Positions 27,735 through 40,177 of a stretch of DNA of 64,000 bases are shown one piece after another. This DNA comes from Epiperipatus broadwayi (taxonomy: Eukaryota > Onychophora > Udeonychophora > Euonychophora > Peripatidae), in contig JAQFVV010006639.1 of the NCBI GenBank assembly GCA_028023455.1, positions 132,001-196,000 on the forward strand, in the 5' to 3' direction. Under the pieces are notes generated by a model, which was not told the DNA's origin, searched no databases, and worked only from the letters and a program-made list of their open reading frames with translations. The position numbers were made by a program, and so were the translations under genes. Every line of letters begins with the position of its first letter. Position 1 is the stretch's first letter.

Positions 27735-28904
27735 AACAATATAGTGGGAGAAATGCAAGAAAATTTTTGATTGGATAGGGATATAGGAGATAGTTTATTT
27801 GTAGTTACACAGTTTATAGATATGAGTACAAATACAGAAAGGCAGTTATATATGATTTTTATAGATATAGAGAAGGCCTATGATAGAGTAAATAGAAAGG
27901 GATTATGAGTAAGTTGGTAAATTTAGTAAATTTGGGAATAGATAGAGCTTTAGTGGATATTATTAAGAGACTATATGAAAATAATTACTATAAGTATCAA
28001 TTAGGGAATCTAGAATCAGTTAAAGTTAATAATAGGATGGGATTAAGGCAAGGATTCTATATGTCACCTATATTGTTTTTGTTGTTTTTGAGAGAAATGG
28101 AAAGAAAAATAGAAAGACTAGGAAGAGGGGTAGAGATACCATTAATAGATGGCTAGAGAGTATATACATTATTAAATCTTTTATTTGATTATGATGTCTT
28201 CTCATGCACAGAAAGAAAGGAAGATATGGAAGTTATGCTGAGGACATGCACAAGGTTGGGTAAAGAGATGGGATTAAATTTATTGAGGAAAAATCAAAAG
28301 TAATGATGATTAATACTGGGGAAAGAGAAGACAAGGAATTTTTATTGGAGAATATAAAGTTAAGTGTGGTAAATAGGTACAATTATTTGGGTATTGTCTT
28401 AAGTAATCAGAGAAATTGCTTGGATGAATGGAAAAAAAAATTGATAAATGAAGCAAAAAAAGAAAGGGATTGATAAAGAAAATAGAATGTTTTCATATAA
28501 TAGATATGATGTAGCTAGAATAGTATAGAAAAAGTGGCAATAGCAGAATTAAAATATGGTAATGATGCATTATGTATTAGTAAAAAGGTATTAGATTACT
28601 TAGAAAAAGTACAAAGAGAAGTAGGAAGACATGCATTAGATACAAATGTGTGGATGGCAAAGGAAACAATTCAAGGAGAAATGGAATAGTCAAGTTTTTA
28701 TATGAGAGTTGCTAAAAGCAAAATAAAAATGTACAGTAGATTTCCATTTATGGATAATAAGAGAATAGCCAAAATAGTATTTAATTGGGTTATGAGTAAA
28801 GGGCAGGCAACAAGGTGGGTGAGAAAGGTAGTGTGGTGTGCAGAAGATTTGGATAAAAATTTATGTCAGTGTACTTATATAAATGGTGAGGTAATAGAGT
28901 TAGG
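27735..28904 (+). pseudogene. Old LINE, RT region (5' part of a split element)
   Basis: The reading frame passes IGDSLFVVTQFIDMSTNTERQ, FIDIEKAYDRVNRK, then (27905-28156) RLYENNYYKYQ, MGLRQGFYMSPILF and LREMERKIERLG. This is a non-LTR reverse transcriptase of a different type from the RTE and jockey-like copies. The FADD-type box is altered (LLFDYDVF) and there are stops at 27907 and 28154 and several frame changes. The C-terminal part (28702-28904) reads RVAKSKIKMYSRFPFMDNKR... and ends at GEVIELG, where the younger RTE is inserted. The element resumes at 32207. Confidence 0.8.
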
Positions 28905-29230
28905 GCTGCAGAAAGGAGTTTTGCTATTAACTGAAAGGAGACCCTTTGATTCCTCTTGGAGGCCTTAAAGGAACCGAGCAGGGCAAATTCCTAATGTCCA
29001 CTTCATATGTTCTTGTCATTGCAGCTGTTATTACTATGTGATTATACATATAGAATACGAACATGGATGGGCTGCTCACCAACATGCATTAGCCAGTGTG
29101 GTGAGTTTATTGGCTTTTTACCTCTGAGTTTAAGATCAAGAAACACCATGGTCTTTATTCTCAGTGCCTGATAAGGCAGAATGAATGTTTGTGTAAATGA
29201 TAAATATTTTCCCAATACATATATACAATT

Positions 29231-30151
29231 ATGACAGACAAAAATAAAGCATGGCCCTTATTCCCAGGAGGCTGTAAAGTCACCAACCAAGGCAGCGGTT
29301 GGTGGCGGAAGGTGGAGGGTGCTAAGAATCCCCTGATTGTGGACCCAGGCTGCCATTTAATGATGACTTTTTATTTAGGTACTTACAACTGCAGATCACT
29401 TTCAAGTGAAGGAAGATTGCAAGAATTAGAAGAAGAACTCTCTTATATTAAATGGGACATTATTGAACTTTGTGAAGTTAGAAGAAAAGGTGAAGAGACA
29501 ATTGATTTAAAAAGTGGACATATACTCTATTATAAAGGCACAAATATTGGAAATACAAGTGGAGTAGGATTCATTATAAATAAAAAGTGGAAGAACAATA
29601 TTGTGGAGATTGATGGTGTGTCGGACAGAGTGGCAAGATTAGTTATACAACTTAATAGCAGATACCAAATGCAGATAATTCAGGTTTATGCCCCAACAAG
29701 TTCTCATAGTGATGAAGTAGTAGAAGATTTTTATATGGATGTACAAAAGGCTTTTGATCAGAGTAAACACCATTTTAAAATTATTATGGGAGACTTTAAT
29801 GCTAGAATTGGTAAAAAAATGAAAGATGAAAGTGCTGTGGGTAATTTTGGTTATGGTAATAGAAATGAGAGAGGACATAGACTTGTGGAGTTTGCAGAAA
29901 AAGAAAAACTTTATATTATGAATTCTTTTTTTGAGAAAAATGTTAAAAGGAAATGGACATGGAAGCATCCAAATGAAGGTACAGCAGAATTGGATTATAT
30001 TTTGACTAACAGGAAATACATATTTCAAGATTGTAATGTTCTTAATAAATTTAACACAGGAAGTGATCATCGATTAGTAAGGTGTAAGATACGTGTTAAT
30101 GTAAAACTAGAGAGACAAAAATTATTAAAAAAAAACAATATTTACAGTTGA
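29231..30151 (+). pseudogene. RTE ORF part 1: APE endonuclease
   Basis: The frame opens with MTDKNKAWPLFPGG and carries a complete APE-type endonuclease: N53 (YNCRSL), E82 (LCEVRR), Y153 (VYAPTS), D188/N190 (GDFNARIG), D255 (LDYILTN) and the terminal GSDHRLV (D279/H280). All expected catalytic residues are present. This domain nicks the target strand to prime reverse transcription. It goes out of frame at the A run near 30130; the minus-strand copy reads through at the equivalent place, so the ancestral protein continued straight into the RT. The start codon is inferred: it is conserved in both copies and follows the shared 5' UTR. Confidence 0.9.
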
Positions 30152-32189
30152 TATTCCTAATCTTCAGAAACATTCTAATGAATTTAAATTAGATCTTACA
30201 AATCGGTTTCAAGTATTAGTAGATTTTGAACATGATTCAGATTTGAATGAAATTAATGTGAAAATAACTGATACACTTTTGAAAACTGCAACAAAGATAG
30301 CTGGTAGAAAGAAACAGCAATTGACCAATAAAATTTCTACTGAGACTAGAGAATTTATGAAGAAAAGAAGGAATATGAAGATATACAAAAATGATGCATT
30401 AAAAAGAATTGAATATCTCGAATTTTGTAAAATGGTGCGGAAAAGAGTTGAAAATGATATAAGAAAGTATAACTGTGAACTAGCAAGGAAAGCTGTAGAA
30501 GAAAATAAAAGTCTTAAGAATGTAAAGCAACATTTTGGTATTGGTAGGAAATTTATACCTGCAATAAGAAAAAAAGATGGAATTATTACTAAAAAGAGAG
30601 ATGACATCATGGAATTGGTAGAAGATTTTTATCAAGAATTATATAGTAATAAAGAACAAGTATCTCCTATAACTATTACATCTTCTGAATTGCCCAGAAT
30701 TTTAAATGAAGAAGTGAGACATGCAATTAAGTGTATGAAGAAAGGAAAGGCTCCAGGAAATGATGGAATTATAATTGATATATTAAAATAAGCAGGTGAA
30801 GAAATAGAAACAATTTTAGCAAAGTTATATACCAAATGTCTAAATGATAAAGATGTACCAGAAGATTGGAAGAATGCAGTAATAATATTAATATTTAAAA
30901 AAGGTGATAAAGAAGATATTAGAAATTACAGACCTATCAGCTTTTTATCAGTTTTATATAAAATTTTTACCAAGATAATTACTATTCGTCTACAGAGAAC
31001 ATTGAATTTCCACCAACCAAAAGAACAAGCCGGATTTAAAAGTGGTTTTAGTACAGTAGATCATATCCAGGTATTGAGAGAAGTTATAGAAAGGACAAAT
31101 GAATATGAGTTGCCATTATGCTTAGGATTTGTAGAATATGAAAAGGCATTTGATTCTATAAACATTTCTTCAGTGATTAAAGCATTAGATCATCAAGGTA
31201 TAGATCCAGGATATTGTCATATTTTAAAGAATATTTATAAAAATGCAACAGCAACAATTAGATTACATAATGATACTGGGAAAGTCAACATTGAGAAAGG
31301 TGTAAGACAAGGTGACTTCATATCTCCAAAACTTTTTACAGCAGTGCTGCATGAAGTATTTTGTGGATTAAAATGGGAAACTAAAGGAGTGAAAGTAAAT
31401 GGTGATTATTTAAGTCATTTATATTTCGCAGATGATGTAGTTGTTTTTGCAAATAATGCTTCAGATCTGCAGGAAATGTTGCAGGAATTATCAGATGAAA
31501 GTAGGAAAGTAGGTCTAAAGATAAGTGTTAAAAAGACTAAAGTAATGTTTAATCGATTTGCTCAAAATATGAAAATAAAGGTTGGTTATGATGAATTAGA
31601 AGAAGTTAACAGTTACAAATACCTTGGTCAGATTATTAATACAGATGGAAACATAATAGAGAAAATTAATCATAGAATTAAACTTGGTTGGAGTGCTTTT
31701 GGTAGAAATAACTTGATACTAAAAGGAAATATGTCTATGTGTTTGAAAAGGAAGGTTTTTAACAAATGTGTTTTACCAGTTCTTACTTATGGATCTGAGA
31801 CTTGGACACTTAATAGAAGAGCAATTCAGAGACTTCAGACCACTCAAAGAAGTATGGAGAGATGTATGTTGGGAGTAACAAGAAGAGATCGTAAACACAA
31901 TGTATGGGTAAGAGAACAAACAGGTGTTACTGACCTCATTGAAAAAATTAAAAGATTGAAGTGGAGTTGGGCTGGACATATTGTTAGAAGAGATGATAAT
32001 AGATGGACAATTGAAATTTTAAACTGGATTCCAAGAGATTGTAAAAGACCCAGAAAGAGACCACATGTGAGATGGATGGATGAAATAAGAAAGTGTGCAA
32101 GGGTGATGTGGAGAAGAGAAGCTAAAGATCGGAGAAGATGGATTAAACTTGGAGAGACCTTCATCCTGCAGTGGATTGATAATGGTTGA
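30135..32189 (+). pseudogene. RTE ORF part 2: reverse transcriptase and tail
   Basis: After the frameshift the frame is open to 32189 except for one TAA at 30789, which replaces a GAA codon preserved in the other copy. Motifs in order: KAPGNDGI, DWKNAVI, NYRPISFLSV, EQAGF, FVEYEKAFDS, GVRQGDFISP and the catalytic YFADDVVVF (about 31421-31447), then the RTE C-terminal region with TYGSETW, MERCMLGVTRRDR, LKWSWAGH and RPRKRPHVRW, ending IDNG. The protein copies element RNA at the nicked target. With just two lesions the element must be young. The internal ATG at 31002 has no biological meaning as a start. Confidence 0.9.
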
Positions 32190-32206
32190 TAATGATGATG
32201 ATGATG

Positions 32207-32790
32207 AATAGAGTTAGGAGAATTGTTGAGTGTTATAGTGGTAAAGAATGGGATAGAAAAAATAGATGCATTAATAAAAAATAGGAATTTGAAGTGATGG
32301 AGGACTAGTATAAATAGTAAAATGTGTTTGAATATATATATATATTTGGGTGCGAATTAATTTATGATAATAGCAAGGAAAGTAGTTTAGTATTTAAGGC
32401 TTAAACAGGATTTTTAGCATCAAGGGAATAAATACATAAATAAAAAAATGTGGTGATTTAGTCTTCAAGTTGAGTAAAAAAGGCATAGAAAATATTAGGC
32501 ATCTGTTAATTGAATATAAATGACTGCAAGCAGAAAGAATACAAATAATGAAGTTGTGGAAAAATAAATATAAACAAAGTGATTATACAGAAAGGGGATT
32601 ATTGGTTTTTATGCTGGGTTTGGGAAAAGATAAGGGGGATTTAAATATATGGTGTTGACAAAGATTATATTGTGGAAATGGAATGGAACAGGATAGAGAA
32701 GAATATGGGAAAACTTAGAGTGGGGAATGGAAAGAGGGAGTAAAGTGGTTAACAGGATTCTCTGGGCATAGTGGCTGAGAAATTCTTGAC
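32207..32790 (+). pseudogene. Old LINE, C-terminal part (3' side of split element)
   Basis: The reading frame interrupted at 28904 resumes after the target duplication (IELGELLSVIVVKNG). Further on, 32485-32680 reads a CCHC-like remnant region typical of LINE C-termini: NIRHLLIEY, LQAERIQIMKLWKNKY and a GLLVFMLGLG segment, with stops and shifts. It is an old dead copy, split by the RTE. The 3' limit is approximate, just before a (CA)n(TA)n run. Confidence 0.72.
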
Positions 32791-32821
32791 TGCATATAAG
32801 GAGAAGTCACAGTGCATCACA

Positions 32822-32878
<57 letters not shown>

Positions 32879-32879
32879 C
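32822..32879. repeat. (CA)n-(TA)n microsatellite
   Basis: About 18 CA units pass into about 10 TA units. Confidence 0.95.
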
Positions 32880-32904
32880 AAATCTTCGTTTTAACATATA
32901 TATA

Positions 32905-33395
32905 TATATAGACACTAAAGGCTTCAATTTGACTAACAAGTGTGAAATTAATAATGCAAATAAGTTTAAACAAACTTCACTAATCAGGCAAATATAATTT
33001 TTGTTTAATCAAATTGCCTAGACTACAGGTTAAGATTGTTGATAGCTTAAGAGTTGATTGCTACTATATTTACAAACCTATTAAAATCTTTGTAATTGAC
33101 TTGTCTTAGTAAGTATATACTTTATATAGAATTGGAAAGTTATAAATGACTATTTATTAGTCTGTTTTCTGAACAGGTCATATTTGCCTGATTAATGAGG
33201 TTTGTTTGAACTTCTTTGCATTATTAATCTCATACTCCTTGATCAAGTTTCAATCTTTAGTGTCTATATAAATGTATCAGAACAAAGACAAAAGTGATAC
33301 CATCTTTATTGTTTAAGAGGTTGCTTGACTAAAGGTTGAGATTGTTGACAGCTTAAAGTCAGATTGTTATATCTATAAAAAAAGACCATTCATAT
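32905..33395. mobile_element. MITE with ~90-bp terminal inverted repeats
   Basis: The arms 32905-32996 (tatatagacactaaaggctt...aggcaaatata) and 33180-33270 (tatttgcctgatta...tgtctatata) are inverted repeats; sequence on to about 33395 matches the 27.3-27.7 kb family copy on the other strand. No coding capacity. Confidence 0.78.
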
Positions 33396-33397
33396 AC

Positions 33398-33656
33398 ATA
33401 CTTATTCTGCTTTTAACTGAGAAGAAAGGTGATGGTATTTCTGGATCTTAAATTTAGAAGTAAAATAAGCCAATTAACCCATCATGCTGTAGGATGTGTG
33501 TGTATTGGTGAGTAGTCCATGTTTACTATGTGAATAATCACTTGGTAATAATATTTATAATGATAAGAATGTATGGAATAGAAATTAAAATTTTATCCTG
33601 ACTCAAAGTAAATAAATAATATCCCTTCAATAAACATCAAACTCCTTTCTGCAGCC
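33398..33656 (-). mobile_element. RTE 5'-UTR remnant
   Basis: On the minus strand this matches the first ~260 bp of the RTE element: ggctgcagaaaggagtt at 33656, then the ...catgctg/...ggtgagtagtcc block and the gagaagaaagg block near 33421. It is diverged and contains only the 5' end. Since LINEs normally lose their 5' ends, a 5'-only relic implies a later deletion or recombination. Confidence 0.72.
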
Positions 33657-33659
33657 ATA

Positions 33660-35668
33660 TATGTATTGTGTGTGTATCTACTTGAATAAGTTTTTTAACC
33701 AAACGTACATTGGTATAACTAATGTATATGTTTACAATGCTCCATAGTATCCAGTTTTACAAATGTAATGTATTTTTCTATCATTGGTTTTATGTTAGAA
33801 AGAGAAATAAACTAAAGTTTACTCCTAAAACCAGACACAAAATTTAATAGATTGCATTCTTACTATATGACAAAAGTAACCACCGAATAAGAAGGTTTAA
33901 AACATGACAAAATGCACTATAAATTTGAAAAAAAATTAGCCATGGTGTTACTTTCTCGCTGTAACTATATTTCCGAAAGAAAAAAAAAACCTCTTTATTT
34001 TGTTCCCAGGCTCACAGAGAGAACAATGTCTATGAATTATTGAATTATATTTTCTTCTAATACTATTACCAAATATCTGAGAATTGGATAAAATATTTAA
34101 ATCAAATATTGAGATCATTATAATATGATTAATACAGATAAAACAGGAACAAACACCCTTGCATCCTGTCAATGACCAATACGAGATGATTCATAAATAC
34201 AACATTTATCACCTTCAGCTCAAATACCTAATTTGCTGGTAAGAATCAGCTTTGCAGCCTTTACCAATAATTTTATTTTCTCCACATAAATGACCACATA
34301 GAAATTTTTTAGATTGTATTTTTCCTCATTGAAATCGTGAATAGTAAACCGTAATACATTTATTATTATACTGTTCTTTCTTACAATGCTTATAATCTAT
34401 TCACTAAATAGATTAATAATACATTCCTTAACATCGCTAATAAATACTATTTTGCAAAAGTTTCTTCACTTCCATTAAAATTGTATCATTAAAATTATAT
34501 CTTTATAATCTTAATCCTTTGGTTTCTAAGGTATCGCTCGATCTTCAATGGACATCAAGGAAATGTACATTTTTATTTCTTAATAAACTTGAATAAATTA
34601 AAAATAAACTTCACCCAATTGCAACTGTTATGTGATTACTTAAAGTTTGATCTTCTAATCACGGCTATATTTGATATTGTTTTTATTGTATTTATCAAAC
34701 TTTATAAATCTTTTAATTAAAATATATATAAATCTTTTAATTGAGTAACGTTATATTATATTTCATTTTAATTTTTTGCACTATCTCAAATGATGTAATT
34801 CTTTATAATGTTCAGTTTAAGAAAAAATTAAATTTTATTATCAGATCTTTTTTACGCTTTTGAAGTCTTTTTCTGAACAATAAACGCAACTTTAAAACTA
34901 AAACGTTTAAATATAATAATGAGCTTTTTTTTTTACACTATGACATCCTTATAAGTTGCTTTGTACATAAAACTAGCTTACTGAAAAGCTACGGCCTATT
35001 TAATAACCATCAACGCACCAATCTTGTTAATTGCGGGTGGAAAGCATTTGAGCATTTTACCATTGTTGTTTCACCATCCATCTAGGAATAACTAAAATAC
35101 CCCTTAACTCACCAATAAGTGGATGGCTAGTTAGATCAGTTAAAAGCCGTTATCTAAAATATAAATACAAATTCTGCTTTTTAATTTGAAAAATTTGCCA
35201 AAATTCACCGGCTACAGTTGTAACATAATGCAGACGGTTGAATCAATAGTAATAGAGTTAAGCTCTTTCTTTATATATTCGGTGTAGAAATAATTCACCA
35301 GTTTTTAGAATGCCTTTTTCTGATATTTTTTAATTGTAAAATTTAAGCAATCAACACTTGTTGATCTTGATTAAAATTTAGTCCTACAATAATTTATTCA
35401 ATACTTATCAATAATTATCTTTAAACAAGGATTTATTTATTTAATTTTTGCGTATCTACTATTTGTACTTTTCTAAAAAAGTTATCAAAACTAATCTAAG
35501 AAGACCTCTATAAAACCTTTTATATGGAAAACGTATTTTATTATTGCCTTGAAATTTATAGAAATCAGGTTTGTTTTCATCTGACATTCAAAGCGAAGAT
35601 GGATGTCGCTAGTTTGATTTATTAATCACATTCGCTTCAGTAAGCGTATGTCACGTGGGATTATCGAC
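33660..35668. other. A+T-rich DNA, nothing recognised
   Basis: No recognisable element. A 74-residue open frame at 33948-34172 has no motif I know. Confidence 0.5.

Positions 35669-35699
<31 letters not shown>
35669..35699. repeat. (TTA)n microsatellite
   Basis: Ten units. Confidence 0.93.
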
Positions 35700-35837
35700 T
35701 AAGATTGTTAAAGAAAAATAATAATAATACTTATATATTGTAAGTGTACGTGCTATAAAAGCAAAAGCTTTTTACCACTTCACTTATGTTCAATGATATT
35801 GCAGTAAATTTCTGCAAAACTCCTGACATTTTTTTTG

Positions 35838-35925
35838 AACGCGCCAGTGCGCGAGAAACAACAACGCGCGTGTATGTAGCGCCGCCAGCCCAACCCGCGT
35901 CTCTAGGGGGTAACCGCGGAAAATG
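35838..35925. other. CpG-rich patch
   Basis: This ~90-bp stretch is dense in CpG (gcgcgag, caacgcgcgtg, gcgccgcc, cccgcg, ccgcgg) inside otherwise very A+T-rich DNA. It is the only such patch in the window. It could be a promoter-proximal CpG cluster or a foreign/repeat scrap. I see no long ORF and no tRNA fold in it. Confidence 0.5.
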
Positions 35926-37440
35926 TTAAACATTAAAAAAGTATTATAGTAGAAAATCATTATAATTTAATTTATCTGGCAAAATTGAGATTTTAAACTG
36001 CTGAAAAATCACTCCTTAATTGAAGAGGCTGGAAAATAAAATGTGGAAAATCAGTTTCCCTTTGCAGCTGGTACATTAAACAGAACGCAAACAATATAAC
36101 TTTTGTAATTTTTAAACTTATTATATAAATAAAGTATCCTACAATATGCACAACAATAGTATATAAACAAAAAAAAATGAAGATAATTAATAAAAAGAAG
36201 TAAATAAAATTAAAGAAATAATAAGCAAAATAATAAAAACGCAGAAGTAATTGTAAAAACGCAGAGTAACGAACGGATATAATGCATAATTTTGAACCGA
36301 AAAAATTACGAATATAAGATGAATTTTGCATGTTGTAATATTTATATAAAACACAGCTAGAAGATTTTTAGCCTTATAATAATTCATTAAAATCTATATA
36401 TATAGATTTTCAGGATTTTATTATTTGAATTATGGCAGATTTTACTTCTCTGTGTATGCACATGTATGCACGTTTGTTTATATATATATATATAGCGCAT
36501 TCACTGCTGTGTCAAGCAAAGTTAAAAATAGCGTTCAGGATAATACACATGAAGAGTTTTATGCATAAATTGGAAATACATTTGCAAAAATAATTTAATA
36601 ATAAGCGTTGTTAGTATCAATTAAGTATGTTTAGAATTACATCGTCATCATTTTTGCGTTAGCATACACGCACGTACACACAGTTATATATATATATGTA
36701 CGGAAAGAGAGCGTTTATTACATAAGCACCTATTTAAATAATAGGTAACAAATCACACATACAGTATATGTTTAAGTGTTTTTATTTAAATACAAGTTTG
36801 TTTATATACAATAAAACGTCTATGATAATGGTACCAAGATTATTTATTATGAGAATATATATGTATATGTGTTTTTAGACAATTTAATATTAACAAATTA
36901 TTATAAAGGAATCTATAAATATTCCAATCAAAATATGGAATTACTAATGAGTTAATAATTTTTTTAATTCTGCGATTTCACAGTCTGTCAATACAAGCCC
37001 ATGATCTGTGTTTATTTATATATACATAGATCAGAGGTTATTAAATTCCATTTACGATGTAGAAGAATGTTGTTGATGAGATACCAGCATAATACAGAAA
37101 GATCAAATTCAGAGGTTTGTTCTGGAAAATAATTTGATTTTGGAATTTCATATAAAAAATCCATATTTAAGTTATAATCCCATAGTTGTAGATTCAAAGG
37201 GGCATCTTGATTTAGAATCCTAGATGGTAAAATTTTACATTGGGTTATTGAAATGTCCAATCTATTTAACAACCTTTTATTTATTTATTTTCTTCAGATA
37301 TCTAATAGAGAAATGTGAAAAAAAACAGGAACTCAGAAAGGAGTAGAATTGTATGTATTGGTGATCTCTCTCATTGTAATATTTGAGTATCTAGCAACTT
37401 AATGGACATGTTATCATTAGTAATAGAATATTGTAACAAA
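35926..37440. other. A+T-rich DNA, nothing recognised
   Basis: Short (TA)n runs near 36481 and 36686; no gene or repeat family recognised. Open frames of 60-112 residues on the minus strand are hydrophobic, A+T-driven and unsupported. Confidence 0.5.
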
Positions 37441-37678
37441 TTGGGCTGGATATATTGCTAGAAGAGATGATAATAGATGGACAATTGAAATCCTAAACTG
37501 GATTCTAAGAAATTGTAAAAAACCCAGAAAGAGACCACATGTGAGATGGATGGAAGAAATAAGAAAGTGTGCAGGGGTGATGTGGAGAAGAGAAGCTAAA
37601 GATCGGAGAAGATGGATTGAACTTAGAGAGACATTCATCTGGCAGTGGATTGATAATGGGGTGACGATGATGATGATA
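37441..37678 (+). mobile_element. RTE 3' fragment, 5'-truncated
   Basis: Matches the last ~230 bp of the RTE element, from the LGWIYC/WAGH block (ttgggctgga) to IDNG and a gacgatgatgatgat tail. A stop in the tail and a few substitutions make it a dead, moderately young copy. Confidence 0.87.
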
Positions 37679-38578
37679 CTTATATCCATACCATCATACT
37701 AATTTAGTAATTTTTATTTGTGAAAAGATGAATACAAAAGCTTAGTATCCTTAGAACTAACACCATATGGATTAATGTTAAATAAAATAAATAAATTGCT
37801 CTGCTATATAGGACATTTTTGATCACTTAATTATTTTGGGTATACTGACCAATAATATTTTCTGAGGAAAATTTAATTACAATTCAGAAAATATAACAGC
37901 AAAGCATCACATGGCTTTTTAAGGCTTTAACATAACTTCCAACAACAACTTGAAAATATCATATGATCTCTAGTCAAAAGACAAATGGCCAATCAATAGT
38001 TAGCATAAAACTGAGGTCATTAAAATTTATAGTTATTGATCTAATGTTAGATATGTACAACTATGCAAATAATTAGCTTGTGTTCTAAATATTGGTAACT
38101 TTTTGAATTTCAAGCTATTAACTTGAATAGTATTAAGGATATAATATTGATATGAAGGCAAAAAGAAAATATAACTGTGAAATGATGTCTGCATTATTCG
38201 GGATTCTGTTTTATAGATTTACAGCCAATGAACCAAAATGTCACAGTTATTTGCTGAACATGAAATTAGCAATTGATTGGTGAGAGACATAATAACCTTA
38301 ATAAAATCTGAGAATTTGTTGCTACTAATTTTCTTAACTACTCATCTCTTTTTATCCATATCTGGCTACAATTAATAAAATACATAAAATGTCCAGAAAA
38401 TTATTATTATTTGCAGTGTTATAAAATTTGGTTTCTGTAATGCTTCCTAATTTAAAAGAAGTTTTTAAGCAAATTAATATTATATTTAAAAAAATAAAGT
38501 ATTACTGTTTACAAAATAAAAAACTTTAATTTACAAAAGTAAAGAAATACATGATTTTTGAAAAGAAAAAGTATTATA

Positions 38579-39470
38579 CACTTGGGTCTCATTTTATTGG
38601 TAGCTATATAGGTTCCTCAGAAAACGCACACAAAAGAAATCGCACAAAAATAGACTTAACTTACCTTGAAAAATGGGGATAGGGGTTGTAATTCTCAGAA
38701 ATCACATAAAAGCAAAGCAAGAAGAAAAATTACTTTAAAATTCGCATTAAAAAAATAAGGAAATAAAGTATGACTAATAAAAAATTTCAAATATTTGAAA
38801 AAAAATAATACAAGACAAACTTTTTTTATTAACTACAGTATTTAATTTTACATTTTTTTCATGCATATTTTAATTATTAGCAGTTATTTGGCTATTTGAC
38901 AATATGTGTTTGTTTGTGAAGTGTTAAGAAATCAGATTCGTCATGTGACATACAACTAGCGCCACTTTCAGTCTTGAGCTGTATTAATGGTTTTTTGTTT
39001 CTATATTTAAAAAATGAGATTAATCAAACAAAAAGATTATAGATTATCATTAAAAAGATTATTTTCAGTTTATAAAATCAATAAAATTTTCGTTATTATT
39101 TATTTTAAAAATCTAAAAAATTATTTATTTCTGTTATAATTAACAAAATATGTTGTAAAAGTTTAAAATTTTTGAATATATATTGCGATATTTTTATATG
39201 TAAATATAAATCTATTATTATTATTTACTCATTAGTATAAGTAGGTTATTTACATAGAAGCTAAGATTCTAAAGACAGCTTCAGGCCATATTCACGTTAG
39301 CTGCTAATATAACGTTATATTTTTGAAAAAAAAAGTATTTCAAGTCAAAATAAGTTATTAATAATTTAAATTTCTTGATATAGTGAAATATGAAAGATAT
39401 TAAGAAGAAACATGAATCACATAACTTCAAAATCGCATTAAAATAATCTGCATAAAATGAGACCCAGGTG
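38579..39470. mobile_element. pogo/Tigger-like non-autonomous transposon, copy 1
   Basis: The ends are inverted repeats: CACTTGGGTCTCATTTTAT at 38579 and the complement of CACCTGGGTCTCATTTTAT ending at 39470, flanked by TA (possibly TATA) on both sides. Just inside, ataggttcctcagaaaacgc and atcgcacaaaa motifs resemble ends of pogo/Tigger-type mariner relatives; that placement is inference. No transposase ORF. A longer copy is at 58842-60296. Confidence 0.82.
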
Positions 39471-39836
39471 TATATGCATATCAATCAATCTCAAAAATAG
39501 TAATCACATATTTGCATATATACGTAAAGTTGAAATTAAAGATATTAAAAAAGATAACTGACTCCCAAGATATTGTTCATACAGAAGCAACACTTTTCAA
39601 TGAGCCCAGATAACAATATATTGAAATATATGTTTGATATTTATTAATATCAAATTATTATAACTTGATTTACAAGTACAAAATTTTAATGTTTTATTTC
39701 TGTGAATCAAATTATAATAACAGATGTATATATTATATATTAGAAGGAATTTGAACTCAAATTTCAAGCTCCCTACAGCTATTCACTCCATCTTAAATGA
39801 CCATTACACATGACCATATACATGTGATTAAAATAA

Positions 39837-39886
39837 ATGATCTCCAATATATATATATTTTATGCTGAACCAGCACTCATCATCTC

Positions 39887-39888
<2 letters not shown>
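39837..39888 (-). ncRNA. Hammerhead ribozyme, degenerate copy A
   Basis: Same layout as the intact copy at 40178-40236. Stem II GTGCTG/CAGCAT is kept, but box 1 has lost its C (aTGATGA) and G12 of GAAA is A, which should abolish cleavage. Stem III has become an (AT) run. Confidence 0.6.

Positions 39889-39957
<69 letters not shown>
39889..39957. repeat. (TA)n microsatellite
   Basis: About 34 units inside the first hammerhead repeat unit. Confidence 0.96.
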
Positions 39958-39959
<2 letters not shown>

Positions 39960-40096
39960 CAATGCTCAGTTTATATTAAAATAGCAAATCTTCATACTTT
40001 AATGGACAGCCTTCAATCTTCTCTTCCTTCCACCAATCCATTAAAGTATGAAAATTTGCTATTTTAATATAAACTGGTTTATATATCTGTGGGAAG

Positions 40097-40131
40097 ATGA
40101 TGATCAGGGATAACTGATGAGTTCTGGTTTA
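40097..40131 (+). ncRNA. Hammerhead ribozyme, truncated copy C (inverted)
   Basis: Stem I 5' strand (gatgatgatcagggataa), box 1 CTGATGA at 40114-40120 and the first half of stem II are present. The copy then breaks off into the start of the next unit, so box 2 and stem III are missing. Confidence 0.5.
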
Positions 40132-40177
40132 TCTTATACAACTGATGTACATCAATACATACATGTGAACAAGATAA

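Larger units (their letters stand above)
28905..32206 (+). mobile_element. Nearly intact RTE LINE inserted in an older LINE
   Basis: A 3.3-kb element with a perfect 12-bp target duplication, AATAGAGTTAGG, at 28893-28904 and 32207-32218. It starts GCTGCAGAAAGGAG, has a ~325-bp 5' UTR, one long ORF (endonuclease + RT) and ends in a TGATGATG tail, as RTE elements do instead of poly(A). Only two lesions are visible in the ORF: a frameshift at an A9 run (30127-30135) and one nonsense codon (TAA, 30789-30791). A second copy lies at 44813-48126 on the opposite strand. Confidence 0.93.

Noticed and set aside
29639-32164. Hydrophobic minus-strand frames opposite the RTE ORF (29639-30070, 30209-30610, 31773-32164, and their equivalents at 46032-47296)
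   Set aside because: They are antisense shadows: the same frames recur opposite the RTE ORF at both loci, and the plus-sense protein has all catalytic motifs.
39837-40067. Alternating Ile-Tyr frame (also 44663-44987)
   Set aside because: Translation of (TA)n; the region is a hammerhead repeat or PLE/RTE boundary, not a gene.
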